14,799 nt of DNA from Thermoplasmatales archaeon (GTDB lineage: Archaea; Thermoplasmatota; JASEFT01; JAUWIS01). Both the position numbers and the translations under genes were made by a program. Numbering within the stretch: the stretch's first letter is position 1; every line of letters begins with the position of its first letter. The notes below the pieces were generated by a model. It was not told where the DNA came from. It saw nothing but the letters and a program-made list of their open reading frames with translations, and ran no database searches. The DNA lies in NCBI GenBank assembly GCA_030019485.1, contig JASEEW010000027.1, forward strand, positions 1 through 14,799. Direction: 5' to 3'. Positions 1 through 9,457 of the stretch are shown one piece after another.

Positions 1-3000
1 GCGGATTTAACATCAGTGGCAAACCAGTACCCTGGTTCTAAGCATGTTGATTTAACAATAGGCTCTTATGATGGCACAATTTACTATTACGAGAACACTG
101 GTTACTATGCATATGAATCAAACTGGTCCTCTAAAAATATATACAATGATGTGAACACTTACCTGCAAGTTTTGGATCATCCAGCAAGATATTCAAAGCC
201 TGCACTTGCAGATTTGGATGATGATGGTGATTTTGATTTAACAATTGGAACAGACAGCGGCAAACTGTATTATTTCAGAAATGATGGGACTTCAACAAAT
301 CCTTCCTGGACGTATGTATCTGGTATGTATGACAACATGGAAACCCGCGCCTATGCCGCACCAGTTCTTGCAGACATGGATAAAAACAAACTGATGACCG
401 ATAACTGTTTATATGATATTGTTGTAGGCAGGGGTGATGGGCATATACATTTGTACAAAAATGTTGGAACAAATAGTAATGCAGGATGGGATGTTTTCCC
501 ATATGCTGCTGAGAATGTGAGTCATCATCTAAAGTACAGGAATCTGAGTTATCTTGAGGAATATGTGAATCTGATTCTGGATGTTGAAAACGAGTATGTT
601 GATGAGATCGCTTTCTGTATAGCGCATACCTCTGTTGATGTTTTGACAGATGATGATGTTTATCCCGATGTTTTCAGAAAGAATGCTGAGCTGATTTATG
701 AAATCAACAACACAGGAGGTATTCAGTATGCAAACCTTGTTGAAAAAGGGGACATTTCAACTGGGGATTACTGGACAACAATAGAATATCATACAAATGA
801 GGGACTGTTGGAGTTGCCACCTGATATTTATTACTGGTTTGTTGTTCACCCAAAAATCACTGATGAAATACCAACATTCATCAACCCTGAAAACGGCAGG
901 CCTGATGAAAACGGTGTTTTCTGGAGGGAGTATTTGTTTTATCATGCTGATGAAAATTATCCACCTGATCCTGATACTGATACAAACAATGATGGCGTAC
1001 CAGATTATTATTATCCAAAGGATGAGAAACCACCTTTGCTTAAGGACAAAATAGCAAACATCACAATAATGTATGATAATGTTCCATATACTGCGCCCGC
1101 CGGATATGACAACTATGGGCATTATTTTGAAGGTAATCCAAGAAACTGGAACTGGAGCTATGACAAAGGTCATGCAGTTGAGGTTGTAAGCAACTGGGTT
1201 GAGAAAACACTGCCGTTGAATGAACAAGAAAGTGATGATGGTGAACATAGGGGTTTAGTACAGCCTGTAAGAATAGCACATCACCATAATGGTAACTGTG
1301 GTGAGTTGCAGGATTTAACTGTTGCGGCAGCGAGAACATGCATGATACCTGCTGCTGGTGTATCTCTTATTGGTGAGGACCATGTATGGTCTGAGTTTTA
1401 CTCTGGAAATTCATGGCATCAATGGGATAATCTCTGGAGCGATAGTGGCTCTGTAATTGACCAATTTAACTATTACTGGACTGAATTTTGTGGTGGTCAC
1501 AGAGGAGGCTCAGGCATTTTCAAATGGAATGGTGATGACAGCATAACAGATGTTAGCGATAAATATCTTATAGACAAGGATGGAAATCATGTATCATCTG
1601 TGACAAAGGTAGTAGTGAATGATGCAAATGGTAACCCTGTTGATGGCGCAAAGGTGGTTGTCTCAAGCTACTGGTATGCTGACAACTACATTGAAAGCAT
1701 TACTGGTATGACATTTAGGTTTGTGCATTATGTCCCTGGTGCTGCATACCCAAGCATCTGGGGTTACACAGATTCTGATGGCACATGCGAGTTTAGATTG
1801 GTTGGAAATTTTACTATAAATATTTCAAGTAAAATGGGAAGTGATGAAAAAAATGTTCATATTCTTAAAGAAGGGGAAACTGCCACAGTGGGAGACGTGC
1901 TTTGCTTTATGGCAGGGGTAGATTATGGTTGGATAACAAATGATGCTACTGAACAAACTAAATGGGAAATGAATTACGGAAGTGGAAATACAGGTGGGCA
2001 TGCAGGGGGTGACATAAGAAACAGATATAATGATTATACCGGAGATTATGGGGAATGGTTTGAGCCTGGAAACTACACAGTGCACTATGTTACAGATAGG
2101 ACCCATGCTTACAATGACTGGGTAGCAGAGCCTCCTACAAATCCTGAAAAATGGGGAATTGGAGTCACAGGGGGCGGCATAGATATTTCTTTAACAAAAG
2201 CTGAAAGTAAGGGTTATAAAGGTTATAGTAAGGGTTATTATGAAGAAAAATTTACTCTTATACAAAGAGCAAAACTTGATATATACTGTGTAGGTGAGTG
2301 GGTGAACAGTATTAAATTCAAACTATCTGGCACGATTCCAAACCCAGGATTAAAAAAGGATACAGAAATACCTCAGAGCCCACTCAATTATATGATAAAC
2401 ATAAGCTATGAGGTTACAAAAGGGATACAATCTCAGGAAAATCTTTATGTTGACAATGAATATCTCGGGGAGGTTAATACATATATTGATTTCTTTATAA
2501 CAGATAAAACAAACATGAAAAAATATCTCAATGGGTTACCATTTGATTACAGGATGCTGAACATAAATTATGCTTCCAACGCCTCTTCTGATTACATAGA
2601 TAATGATTGGTACATTGTTTTCTCAAATGATGATGCAGAAACAAAAAAGATTATGGATATTAACATCACCTTGAAGAGAGAGAAAAAATGGAATACGGAA
2701 ACAACTATGGAAGTTCATCCCAATGGTTTTATTAGTGGTACCGCATCATCAGATGTGAACATCACAAAAATTCGGATAAGGGTAAATGATGGAAGCTGGA
2801 TAACTGCATGGTCAGGTATTTCATCTGAACCTGTAAGTTGGAATTATACTTTAAACATGAGCATTTACTATCCTGGGAAATGCATAATCTATGCAAGGGT
2901 GGTGGATGAAAAACGATATGTCAACATTGTATCACAAGAAGGTATAATATACTGTCCTCTGCCAGCAATCAACATAGTACATCCTATATCAGGGGAGATG

Positions 3001-5538
3001 ATTGAAAAAACAATATCTGTTTCTGGAACGGCATCTGACATAAACATTATCCAAAAAATGTGGGTAAAAATTGGTGATGGAAAATGGGCTGACCTAGAAA
3101 TTACTGAAGAAGAAGGGGGATGGAACTGGAGAAACAAAACTGGCAAAGGGTTGGATACCACCGCTGTCAATGATGGGGGGCAGAAAATCTATGTAAAAGC
3201 ATTTAATGGAATAATGTACACTGTGGTGTCTGTTGAGGTTATAGTTGACAATAACCCGCCGGATGTGAATATTCTTTCGTTATCCGAAAATGAGGTTGTT
3301 TCTGGAAACACAATAGTCAGTGGAAATGCGTCTGATGTGAATGGTGTTAGAGAAATAAAGATTGGGATAGACGAAAATAGGAAATCATCTTATTGGTATG
3401 AGAAGGATTGGGAGCAAAAAGGTATAATTGAGGCATATCTATCCTCTGATGGTGAATATATAGCAGCAATTACTTGTACACCTTGTGATGATCATTATTG
3501 GCATAATCTCTCATTATTTCAGAAAGACAGCAGCACACCTTTATGGACCTTTGAGGATGGCCCCAGTTCGGATAAACAGATACCTATATCTATATCTTCT
3601 GATGGCAGTTATATAGTAGTAGCGGGCGGTAATGGGGTTTTGCTATTCAAAAAAGACAGCAATGTACCATTGTGGGCGTATACAGCCCACCAACATGCGA
3701 TTGATAGAATCTTAATCTCTTCAGATGGGAAATACATAGTGGCTGGGGATCGGGCTGGGATAATATATCTGTTTGAAACAGATAGTTCTACGCCATTATG
3801 GATTTATGAGACTGAAGAGGTAGTGAAATCAGTTTCAATCTCAGCAGATGGAAACTATATAGTAGTAGGCACAGCCGGATCCGGAGGTGGTGGCAATGGC
3901 ACCCTATACCTTTTTGATAGAGGTAATAGCACGCCTCTTTGGTCATATAATATTGGAACATGGATTGAGTCAACATCCATGTCCATTGATGGAAAATACA
4001 TAGTTGCTGGTACTTATGATCATAAGGTGTATTTATTCCAGAACAACAGCAACCTACCATTATGGAATTATACTACGGGTGGTTTAGTCGGTTCTGTCTC
4101 AATGTCCTCAGATGGCAAATATATTGTGGCAGGCGGTTGGGACGGGAATATTTCTTTCTTTGAAAAAAGTAGCGGCACACCCCTATGGATATGTGAAACA
4201 GGTGGGCTTATAAATTGTGTTGACATATCCTCAGATGGTGGGCGGATAGTAGCCAGTGGTTACAATATCCACACAGGGATTAACACTACATATGTGTTTG
4301 ACAATGAAAGTAATTCGCCAACATGGTCATATAGGTTTGAAGGTGTTCCATATCTATCTCTTTTATCTGATGATGCAAAATACATAGCGGTAGTTAGCCA
4401 TGCTGGAGATATTTATAGCCTTCACTTCTTCCAAGAAAAATCGTTACCTACGGGTGTAAATGTCTCTTGGGCTTATCCCCTGGACACAACAGAATTATCA
4501 GAAGGAAAACACACAATCTATGCAAGCGCATTTGATGGTTTGCACTACCAAAACATATCAGTTAATATAACAGTTGACAACAACAAACCGCCGGAGATTC
4601 TTTACTCGCCAGCAAATGACAACATTGCAATCAAGGAGAATTCAACCCAGACTTTTAAGGTTGTGAATAATGTTGACCCGGAAGGAGGGGATGTAATAAT
4701 TCAGTGGTTTTTAAATGGAAAACTTGTGGGAACAGAACCATCATACACGTTTACAGCAGGATATACAGGGGAATATTCCTCTGATAACTCCCCATTTTAT
4801 GTAAAGGTCGCAGTCAGTGACAAATACTGGTATGATGGTAAAACAGGGAACGAATACACAAATCGTACATGGGTGTTAACGGTTGAAAATGTGAACAGGG
4901 CGCCTGTGATAAGCAATTTTACACCAACTGATACTGCGATAACAATGAATGAAGGGGAAAGCAAAACATTCTCTATAATAAATGCTTCAGACCCTGATGG
5001 GACAGCACCAGCAGTAACATGGTACAGGTATTTAACCGGTGAATCAAAGGGTGACCAAAAAGGTTCAGGTGCCAGTTACACGTTTTATTCAGACTATAAT
5101 TCCGCAGGCACATACATAGTAGAGGCTGTTGTTTCAGATGGGGAGAAAAGCATCAGCAGGGTCTGGGTTTTAACAGTAAAGGATGTGAACAGGGCATTTA
5201 CTTTTGATGGTTTCTCCCCAAATCAGACTGTGATTGAAATGAAGAAAGGAAGCGGGAAAACGTTTTCTGTTATTAATGCGGACGACCCGGAGAATAACCT
5301 GATAATAGAATGGTATGTAAACGGGGAGTTTGTGGATAATAAAGAATCATACACATTCATACCGGCCTCATACGGAACATACGTCGTGTCTGTTACACTC
5401 TCAGATGGTGAAAAAACAGAAACATACTCATGGACAATAAAGGTCAAGAGCCCTCAAGCACCAGGATTTGAAGTATTATCATTCTTGATGGTTCTGGGGA
5501 TATTAATTATTCTGAGGAAAATTAAAAGAAAATCATAA
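1..5538 (+). CDS. Giant multidomain surface protein, transglutaminase-like, PGF-CTERM anchored (5' partial)
   Basis: The frame is open from the first base, so the N-terminus and signal peptide lie outside; the GTG at 16 is probably internal. Residues are counted from base 1. Order seen: FG-GAP/VCBS-type repeats with Ca-binding Asp clusters (DLDDDGDFD near 71); a thrombospondin-3-like Asp stretch (DPDTDTNNDGVPD, about 323-335); a transglutaminase-like domain with a plausible triad Cys433 (NCGE), His461 (DHVWSEFY) and Asp476 (WDN); a carboxypeptidase-regulatory-like domain (nt 1600-1900); Ig-like domains (nt 2690-3255); a seven-bladed WD/PQQ-like propeller (nt about 3406-4440, repeated SSDGKYIVAG-type strands) lying inside another Ig-like domain; and three tandem Ig/cadherin-like domains (nt about 4585-5455). 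It ends with PGF at 1821-1823, a 14-residue hydrophobic stretch and KIKRKS, matching archaeosortase sorting signals. I infer an extracellular, membrane- or lipid-anchored protein. Whether the cysteine domain cross-links, cleaves or only binds cannot be told. Confidence 0.9.
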   Translation, partial: ADLTSVANQYPGSKHVDLTIGSYDGTIYYYENTGYYAYESNWSSKNIYNDVNTYLQVLDHPARYSKPALADLDDDGDFDLTIGTDSGKLYYFRNDGTSTNPSWTYVSGMYDNMETRAYAAPVLADMDKNKLMTDNCLYDIVVGRGDGHIHLYKNVGTNSNAGWDVFPYAAENVSHHLKYRNLSYLEEYVNLILDVENEYVDEIAFCIAHTSVDVLTDDDVYPDVFRKNAELIYEINNTGGIQYANLVEKGDISTGDYWTTIEYHTNEGLLELPPDIYYWFVVHPKITDEIPTFINPENGRPDENGVFWREYLFYHADENYPPDPDTDTNNDGVPDYYYPKDEKPPLLKDKIANITIMYDNVPYTAPAGYDNYGHYFEGNPRNWNWSYDKGHAVEVVSNWVEKTLPLNEQESDDGEHRGLVQPVRIAHHHNGNCGELQDLTVAAARTCMIPAAGVSLIGEDHVWSEFYSGNSWHQWDNLWSDSGSVIDQFNYYWTEFCGGHRGGSGIFKWNGDDSITDVSDKYLIDKDGNHVSSVTKVVVNDANGNPVDGAKVVVSSYWYADNYIESITGMTFRFVHYVPGAAYPSIWGYTDSDGTCEFRLVGNFTINISSKMGSDEKNVHILKEGETATVGDVLCFMAGVDYGWITNDATEQTKWEMNYGSGNTGGHAGGDIRNRYNDYTGDYGEWFEPGNYTVHYVTDRTHAYNDWVAEPPTNPEKWGIGVTGGGIDISLTKAESKGYKGYSKGYYEEKFTLIQRAKLDIYCVGEWVNSIKFKLSGTIPNPGLKKDTEIPQSPLNYMINISYEVTKGIQSQENLYVDNEYLGEVNTYIDFFITDKTNMKKYLNGLPFDYRMLNINYASNASSDYIDNDWYIVFSNDDAETKKIMDINITLKREKKWNTETTMEVHPNGFISGTASSDVNITKIRIRVNDGSWITAWSGISSEPVSWNYTLNMSIYYPGKCIIYARVVDEKRYVNIVSQEGIIYCPLPAINIVHPISGEMIEKTISVSGTASDINIIQKMWVKIGDGKWADLEITEEEGGWNWRNKTGKGLDTTAVNDGGQKIYVKAFNGIMYTVVSVEVIVDNNPPDVNILSLSENEVVSGNTIVSGNASDVNGVREIKIGIDENRKSSYWYEKDWEQKGIIEAYLSSDGEYIAAITCTPCDDHYWHNLSLFQKDSSTPLWTFEDGPSSDKQIPISISSDGSYIVVAGGNGVLLFKKDSNVPLWAYTAHQHAIDRILISSDGKYIVAGDRAGIIYLFETDSSTPLWIYETEEVVKSVSISADGNYIVVGTAGSGGGGNGTLYLFDRGNSTPLWSYNIGTWIESTSMSIDGKYIVAGTYDHKVYLFQNNSNLPLWNYTTGGLVGSVSMSSDGKYIVAGGWDGNISFFEKSSGTPLWICETGGLINCVDISSDGGRIVASGYNIHTGINTTYVFDNESNSPTWSYRFEGVPYLSLLSDDAKYIAVVSHAGDIYSLHFFQEKSLPTGVNVSWAYPLDTTELSEGKHTIYASAFDGLHYQNISVNITVDNNKPPEILYSPANDNIAIKENSTQTFKVVNNVDPEGGDVIIQWFLNGKLVGTEPSYTFTAGYTGEYSSDNSPFYVKVAVSDKYWYDGKTGNEYTNRTWVLTVENVNRAPVISNFTPTDTAITMNEGESKTFSIINASDPDGTAPAVTWYRYLTGESKGDQKGSGASYTFYSDYNSAGTYIVEAVVSDGEKSISRVWVLTVKDVNRAFTFDGFSPNQTVIEMKKGSGKTFSVINADDPENNLIIEWYVNGEFVDNKESYTFIPASYGTYVVSVTLSDGEKTETYSWTIKVKSPQAPGFEVLSFLMVLGILIILRKIKRKS

Positions 5539-5551
5539 TGATTAGCAGCAC

Positions 5552-5564
5552 TATAAATATTTAA
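5552..5564 (+). promoter_or_regulatory. Candidate TATA box for the C25 peptidase transcript
   Basis: TATAAATATTTAA lies 14 bases after the upstream stop codon. A second AT-rich candidate, AAATATTAAATA near 5580-5591, would place the transcription start near 5611, exactly where the structured leader begins. Which one is used cannot be decided from sequence. Start by the first box would also transcribe an 18-codon upstream ORF (5575-5631, MRNIKYKSIHNIIGIGSK). Confidence 0.45.
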
Positions 5565-5611
5565 CCTTAGTAAAATGAGAAATATTAAATACAAGTCTAT
5601 ACATAATATAA

Positions 5612-5716
5612 TTGGGATAGGTAGCAAGTAAGTCCAGTTTATATGCACACTCGCTGTGTGCTCCAAGAGGTCTGCAAACTGGCCTTGCGTCAGGAACAAT
5701 TTCCTGCCTATCCCAA
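5612..5716 (+). ncRNA. Predicted three-way-junction leader RNA (riboswitch-like element)
   Basis: All helices below are perfect Watson-Crick by eye. P1 has 10 bp: 5612-5621 (TTGGGATAGG) with 5707-5716 (CCTATCCCAA). Arm P2 stacks three helices: 5624-5628 GCAAG with 5684-5688; 5634-5640 CCAGTTT with 5676-5682; and 5645-5650 GCACAC with 5656-5661 around a TCGCT loop. P3 is 5691-5696 CAGGAA with 5701-5706 TTCCTG around a CAAT loop, directly adjacent to the 3' strand of P1. The element ends two bases before the GTGAT ribosome binding site of the peptidase gene, so it would sit in its 5' leader. It matches no riboswitch consensus I can recall (TPP, cobalamin, fluoride, purine, GEMM), and it lacks tRNA T-loop and 5S rRNA signatures. 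Alternatives are a free small RNA or a DNA-level palindromic element. Confidence 0.6.
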
Positions 5717-5718
5717 AA

Positions 5719-5723
5719 GTGAT
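5719..5723 (+). promoter_or_regulatory. Ribosome binding site deciding the C25 peptidase start
   Basis: GTGAT (part of the archaeal anti-16S motif GGTGAT) stands 4 bases before the ATG at 5728 and just after the closing helix of the leader RNA. It supports ATG 5728 over the in-frame ATG at 5656, which lies inside the structured element. Confidence 0.6.
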
Positions 5724-5727
5724 AAAA

Positions 5728-8700
5728 ATGTACAAAACAAAATATATGAGCATGATGCTCGTCCTGATTATGATAATCTCCTGTTTGCAAATGTTTTCTA
5801 TCCCAATATCCCAGCCAAACCTATCTGAGGCTTCTGAAGATAATGTGTGTTGTAACGGATTGGTTTTTTCATCATCAAAGGATATCTCCTTTCTGGATTT
5901 GTATGGCTTTTCATATCTACCTACAAAAAGAAATATTAATTATCAGATAGAAACCGGGGAGTGCAAACTGGTCAAAGGATGCGGATATGATTATTTAAAG
6001 GTTGGAAATTTAGAACCTTCAATGAAACCTGGTGAGCCTGAACTCCCTGTGAAATCGTTTGTAATATCCATTCCAAAAGAAACGTGTAATATGAAGGTGT
6101 GTGCTGTTGGAGGAAAATACAGAGATATAACAAACGAGCTGAACATTAAGTCCACCCCTCAACCAAAAAGGCTTAACTCAGATAGAGGAAGGGAGGTAAC
6201 TGAAAACGATGTTTACAATTTATCATCATTTTTCCCTGGGAAGATAGTATCATATACCACTGGTGAAGACAAGGAAAACAAGTATGTTTACATAAAGTTT
6301 TACCCAGTGCAATATATCCCGAAAGAAAAAAAGGCAGTACTGATAACGGACGTGAATATAGGGGTAGACTATGAAAGTACAAAATCCTCAGAATCATCGA
6401 AATTATCCAAAGGGGTAATAGATTCAGAATGCATAATTATCACGAATTCCTCATTGTACAATGAGGCAAAAAAGCTTGCGGACTTCCATGAATTAAATGA
6501 AAGTATTACAACAACTGTTGTAAATACAACATGGATATATGATACTTATCCTGATGCATCTGACCCGCCTTACCCAGGCTATAAAAATTCATCATTACCT
6601 CACTGGGGCGATATACATAATTATAATTATTTACTGGCAAAAAAAATCATATCATTCCTTAATGATTCTGCATCCCTACCAAACCTAAAATATGTTGTAA
6701 TTTTTGGGAATGCCTTGCTTGTACCACCAAGCTATTTTTGGTATGATGGTGATTACCGTTATCGGTATGGCGACTATGGTTATTACAATTACTGGATTCC
6801 AACAGACATTTTTTATGCTTCACCGGATTATGATTTAACACCAAACTATGAGATTGGAAGGATATCAATCAATGCAAGTAACAATGAGTATGATTTTGCT
6901 GTAAACAAAATCAAATCGTGGTATGAGAACGCTTCCTATGATTGGTTCAAAAATATTAGCATAATCGGGGGGAATACTTTTGATACCTGGGAATTTTATG
7001 GTGAGCTTGCAACTACGCATTTTATAAATCAGGATTTGCTAAACGGTTTGAATATTAAAAAGTATTATCTTACTGATGGAAATAATACACCTGAAAAAGT
7101 TAAAACAGTATACACAAAAGAGTCTGGTTTCTTATGGCATCAGGCACACGGCTCTGGAGATGCTATGTGGGATCACAAAACAGATGGCAGCTGGATGGAA
7201 CAAATCAATACAAAAAACCTGACAAACCTTCCTCCTAATTCTAAAACGCCCATAGTGTTGTCTATCTCATGCATGAATGGTGCATTCGACCCTAATTTAA
7301 TGGTAAATGATTTGTATGGTTATAATCAGCCATACTCATTTGGCATGGGTATTCTAAATTCATCTGCTGGTGGGATAGCATATATTGGCGGCTCAAGAGT
7401 AAACTTTGGTGGATGGTCGTTGCATTTAGAGAATGGCACAGTGATTATAGATAGTATTGGGTACATAGATAAAATGCTTTCATATGTTATGAAAGCATAT
7501 CATAATGGTGGTGAAACACTTGGCAATATCACAACAAACGCTTTGAAAGAATATCTGATAAATGAGAACATGGATGACTGGGCTAATAATAGAACAGTGT
7601 TTGCGCATACCCTTCTTGGTGACCCTGCGCTTAAGATACCAAAACAGCAGCCTAATGATACACTCACCAAACCTGAGGTTAACATCACAAACCCAGATAG
7701 AATTTATAATGGTGAGGCTGGCACCACACCCATTATTTCCTTAAAAGATACTATTAGCAGATGTGTTACAAACTCAACAAATGTAAGAATGAAGATTATA
7801 AATCCAAACTGGTCCACAGAAATGATTGTGAACTCAACAACAGACAATGAAACTATCTTTAAATTCACACTTTCAAAACAGGGATGTATTTGTATAAGAT
7901 ATATCACTGATGATGGAAAAGAAACCTGGTTATATGCAGCAGCTATGATACCAAGTAAAATATTGCTTGCTGATGATTTAAGGAAAGGTGATAGATATAG
8001 TAGATGTTACGAAAACGCCTTAGAACATCATTCTTATCCATATACGAGATGGCCAGGATATCTTTTAGGTGTGCCTGATACTGCTACTGCTGATAATAGT
8101 ACAATTATTATATGGTTTACAGCAGATGCATATGACTATGCTTTATATCCTGATGAAAGAGATTTTATTAAAAACTATCTTGATAAAGGTGGCAGATTAT
8201 TCATCACAGGGCAGGACATAGGATATGATGCTTATTATTATGATTACTACAACTGGTATAAAACATATTTGCATGCATCATTTGATTATGATTGGGGGCC
8301 TACTACTAGCGAGAATATTATTGGAGTTGTCGGAGACCCTATAGGCAATGGCCTGTCTTTTACAATTACAAATTCGTTATATCCACTTTACCCAGACGAA
8401 GTCGGTGCTATAGCACCAGCTACAGCTATGTTTAACTACAGCGCTAATAACGGGGGCAATGCTTCAATTTATTCGGCAGGCGTAAGATATGCAGGTACTA
8501 ACAAAACTGTTTATCTTGCCTTCCCATTTGAAACGATATCTGACGAAACTACAAGAAACACAATTATGGAAAGAGCAATGAGATGGCTTGCACCACCAGA
8601 TTTAACATTAACATCATCAGAAATATTTTTCAACAACTCAGAACCAGTCAACAATACAATGATAAAGATTAATGCAACAATAAAAAACAATGGTGCAGGA

Positions 8701-9420
8701 AATCTTTCCAACATTGTTGTTCAGTTCTGGGACGGACAACCTGAAACAGGAAGTCAGATAGGAGACAATCAAACAATATCAGTATCACCATGGGGTTCTG
8801 GGAATGCGTCAGTAACATGGAATGCATGCCCATTAGGAACACATGAGATATACGTTGTAATAGACCCGGGCAACACAACATCTGAAAGTAACGAAACAAA
8901 CAACAATGCATCAAAGAGCATAACAGTGTTTGATACGTTCACATTTAATCTATCAACTGGCTGGAATCTAATAACACCACCAGTTATAAAATCAGGTTAC
9001 AGGGCAGGTGATTTGGTAAACAACATACCAAACTGCACACATGTGGCAAACTGGAGTAATGGAATGATTTTATTTTCAAAATCAACGGGTGAAAACAATT
9101 TTACAGTAACAGGAGGATATGGGTATTTTGTTTATGTGGCAAACAATACAACATTCTCTTTAACTGGTAATGTTGTAAAAAATGTTCAGATGAATCTGGC
9201 AAAAGGATGGAATAACATAGGATGGTTTAATGACACGAAAATAAACGCATCTGATTTAGCATCAAGTGTTGGTAACTGTACTGCAGTAGCATACTGGAAT
9301 AACACATTAGGCAGATTCATAGTTCATCCAGTGAATTCCAGCATTAGCGATTTTACTGTAGAAAAGGGCAAAGGATACTTTGTTTATCTAACTGAAGAAA
9401 CTGTGTGGATGAACAAATAA
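5728..9420 (+). CDS. Secreted gingipain-type (C25 family) cysteine peptidase, multidomain
   Basis: The product has 1230 aa from ATG 5728, chosen for the ribosome binding site and because a signal peptide follows at once (basic start, hydrophobic MMLVLIMIISCLQMF). About residues 60-230 resemble the C25 propeptide (hallmark PGEPELPVKSFVISIPK). The peptidase domain follows, with catalytic His474 in HGSGD and Cys515 in ISCMNGAFD. About 743-950 is a Rossmann/GATase1-like domain (ILLADD start, FITGQDIGYDA) of the kind found beside secreted peptidases. About 957-1066 is a CARDB adhesion module ending in SNETNNNASKSI. The C-terminus has two ~80-residue repeats, each starting with GWN (W1079 and W1161) and ending GYFVYV/GYFVYL. 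Many N-x-S/T sequons suggest glycosylation. There is no PGF sorting signal or terminal membrane segment, so the repeats may provide attachment. The preceding gene is also a surface protein, but the leader and TATA box suggest separate transcription. Confidence 0.88.
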   Translation: MYKTKYMSMMLVLIMIISCLQMFSIPISQPNLSEASEDNVCCNGLVFSSSKDISFLDLYGFSYLPTKRNINYQIETGECKLVKGCGYDYLKVGNLEPSMKPGEPELPVKSFVISIPKETCNMKVCAVGGKYRDITNELNIKSTPQPKRLNSDRGREVTENDVYNLSSFFPGKIVSYTTGEDKENKYVYIKFYPVQYIPKEKKAVLITDVNIGVDYESTKSSESSKLSKGVIDSECIIITNSSLYNEAKKLADFHELNESITTTVVNTTWIYDTYPDASDPPYPGYKNSSLPHWGDIHNYNYLLAKKIISFLNDSASLPNLKYVVIFGNALLVPPSYFWYDGDYRYRYGDYGYYNYWIPTDIFYASPDYDLTPNYEIGRISINASNNEYDFAVNKIKSWYENASYDWFKNISIIGGNTFDTWEFYGELATTHFINQDLLNGLNIKKYYLTDGNNTPEKVKTVYTKESGFLWHQAHGSGDAMWDHKTDGSWMEQINTKNLTNLPPNSKTPIVLSISCMNGAFDPNLMVNDLYGYNQPYSFGMGILNSSAGGIAYIGGSRVNFGGWSLHLENGTVIIDSIGYIDKMLSYVMKAYHNGGETLGNITTNALKEYLINENMDDWANNRTVFAHTLLGDPALKIPKQQPNDTLTKPEVNITNPDRIYNGEAGTTPIISLKDTISRCVTNSTNVRMKIINPNWSTEMIVNSTTDNETIFKFTLSKQGCICIRYITDDGKETWLYAAAMIPSKILLADDLRKGDRYSRCYENALEHHSYPYTRWPGYLLGVPDTATADNSTIIIWFTADAYDYALYPDERDFIKNYLDKGGRLFITGQDIGYDAYYYDYYNWYKTYLHASFDYDWGPTTSENIIGVVGDPIGNGLSFTITNSLYPLYPDEVGAIAPATAMFNYSANNGGNASIYSAGVRYAGTNKTVYLAFPFETISDETTRNTIMERAMRWLAPPDLTLTSSEIFFNNSEPVNNTMIKINATIKNNGAGNLSNIVVQFWDGQPETGSQIGDNQTISVSPWGSGNASVTWNACPLGTHEIYVVIDPGNTTSESNETNNNASKSITVFDTFTFNLSTGWNLITPPVIKSGYRAGDLVNNIPNCTHVANWSNGMILFSKSTGENNFTVTGGYGYFVYVANNTTFSLTGNVVKNVQMNLAKGWNNIGWFNDTKINASDLASSVGNCTAVAYWNNTLGRFIVHPVNSSISDFTVEKGKGYFVYLTEETVWMNK

Positions 9421-9457
9421 TCGATAAAGATAAGTAGAGGTTTACAGATTTGGTATC

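Noticed and set aside
757..1339. Minus-strand ORFs of 163 and 92 codons under the surface protein gene
   Set aside because: They lie opposite a clear domain-bearing frame, overlap each other, and have shadow-type composition (runs of Ile, His, Tyr, Cys).
5612..5716. tRNA or 5S rRNA
   Set aside because: The terminal 10-bp helix is suggestive, but there is no T-loop (TTCRANY), the P3 loop has 4 bases, no anticodon-type 7-base loop is placed correctly, and 5S loop signatures are absent.
5656..5727. 24-residue upstream extension of the C25 peptidase (ATG 5656)
   Set aside because: It reads through the helices of the leader element, has no ribosome site, and would put charged and polar residues before the signal peptide.
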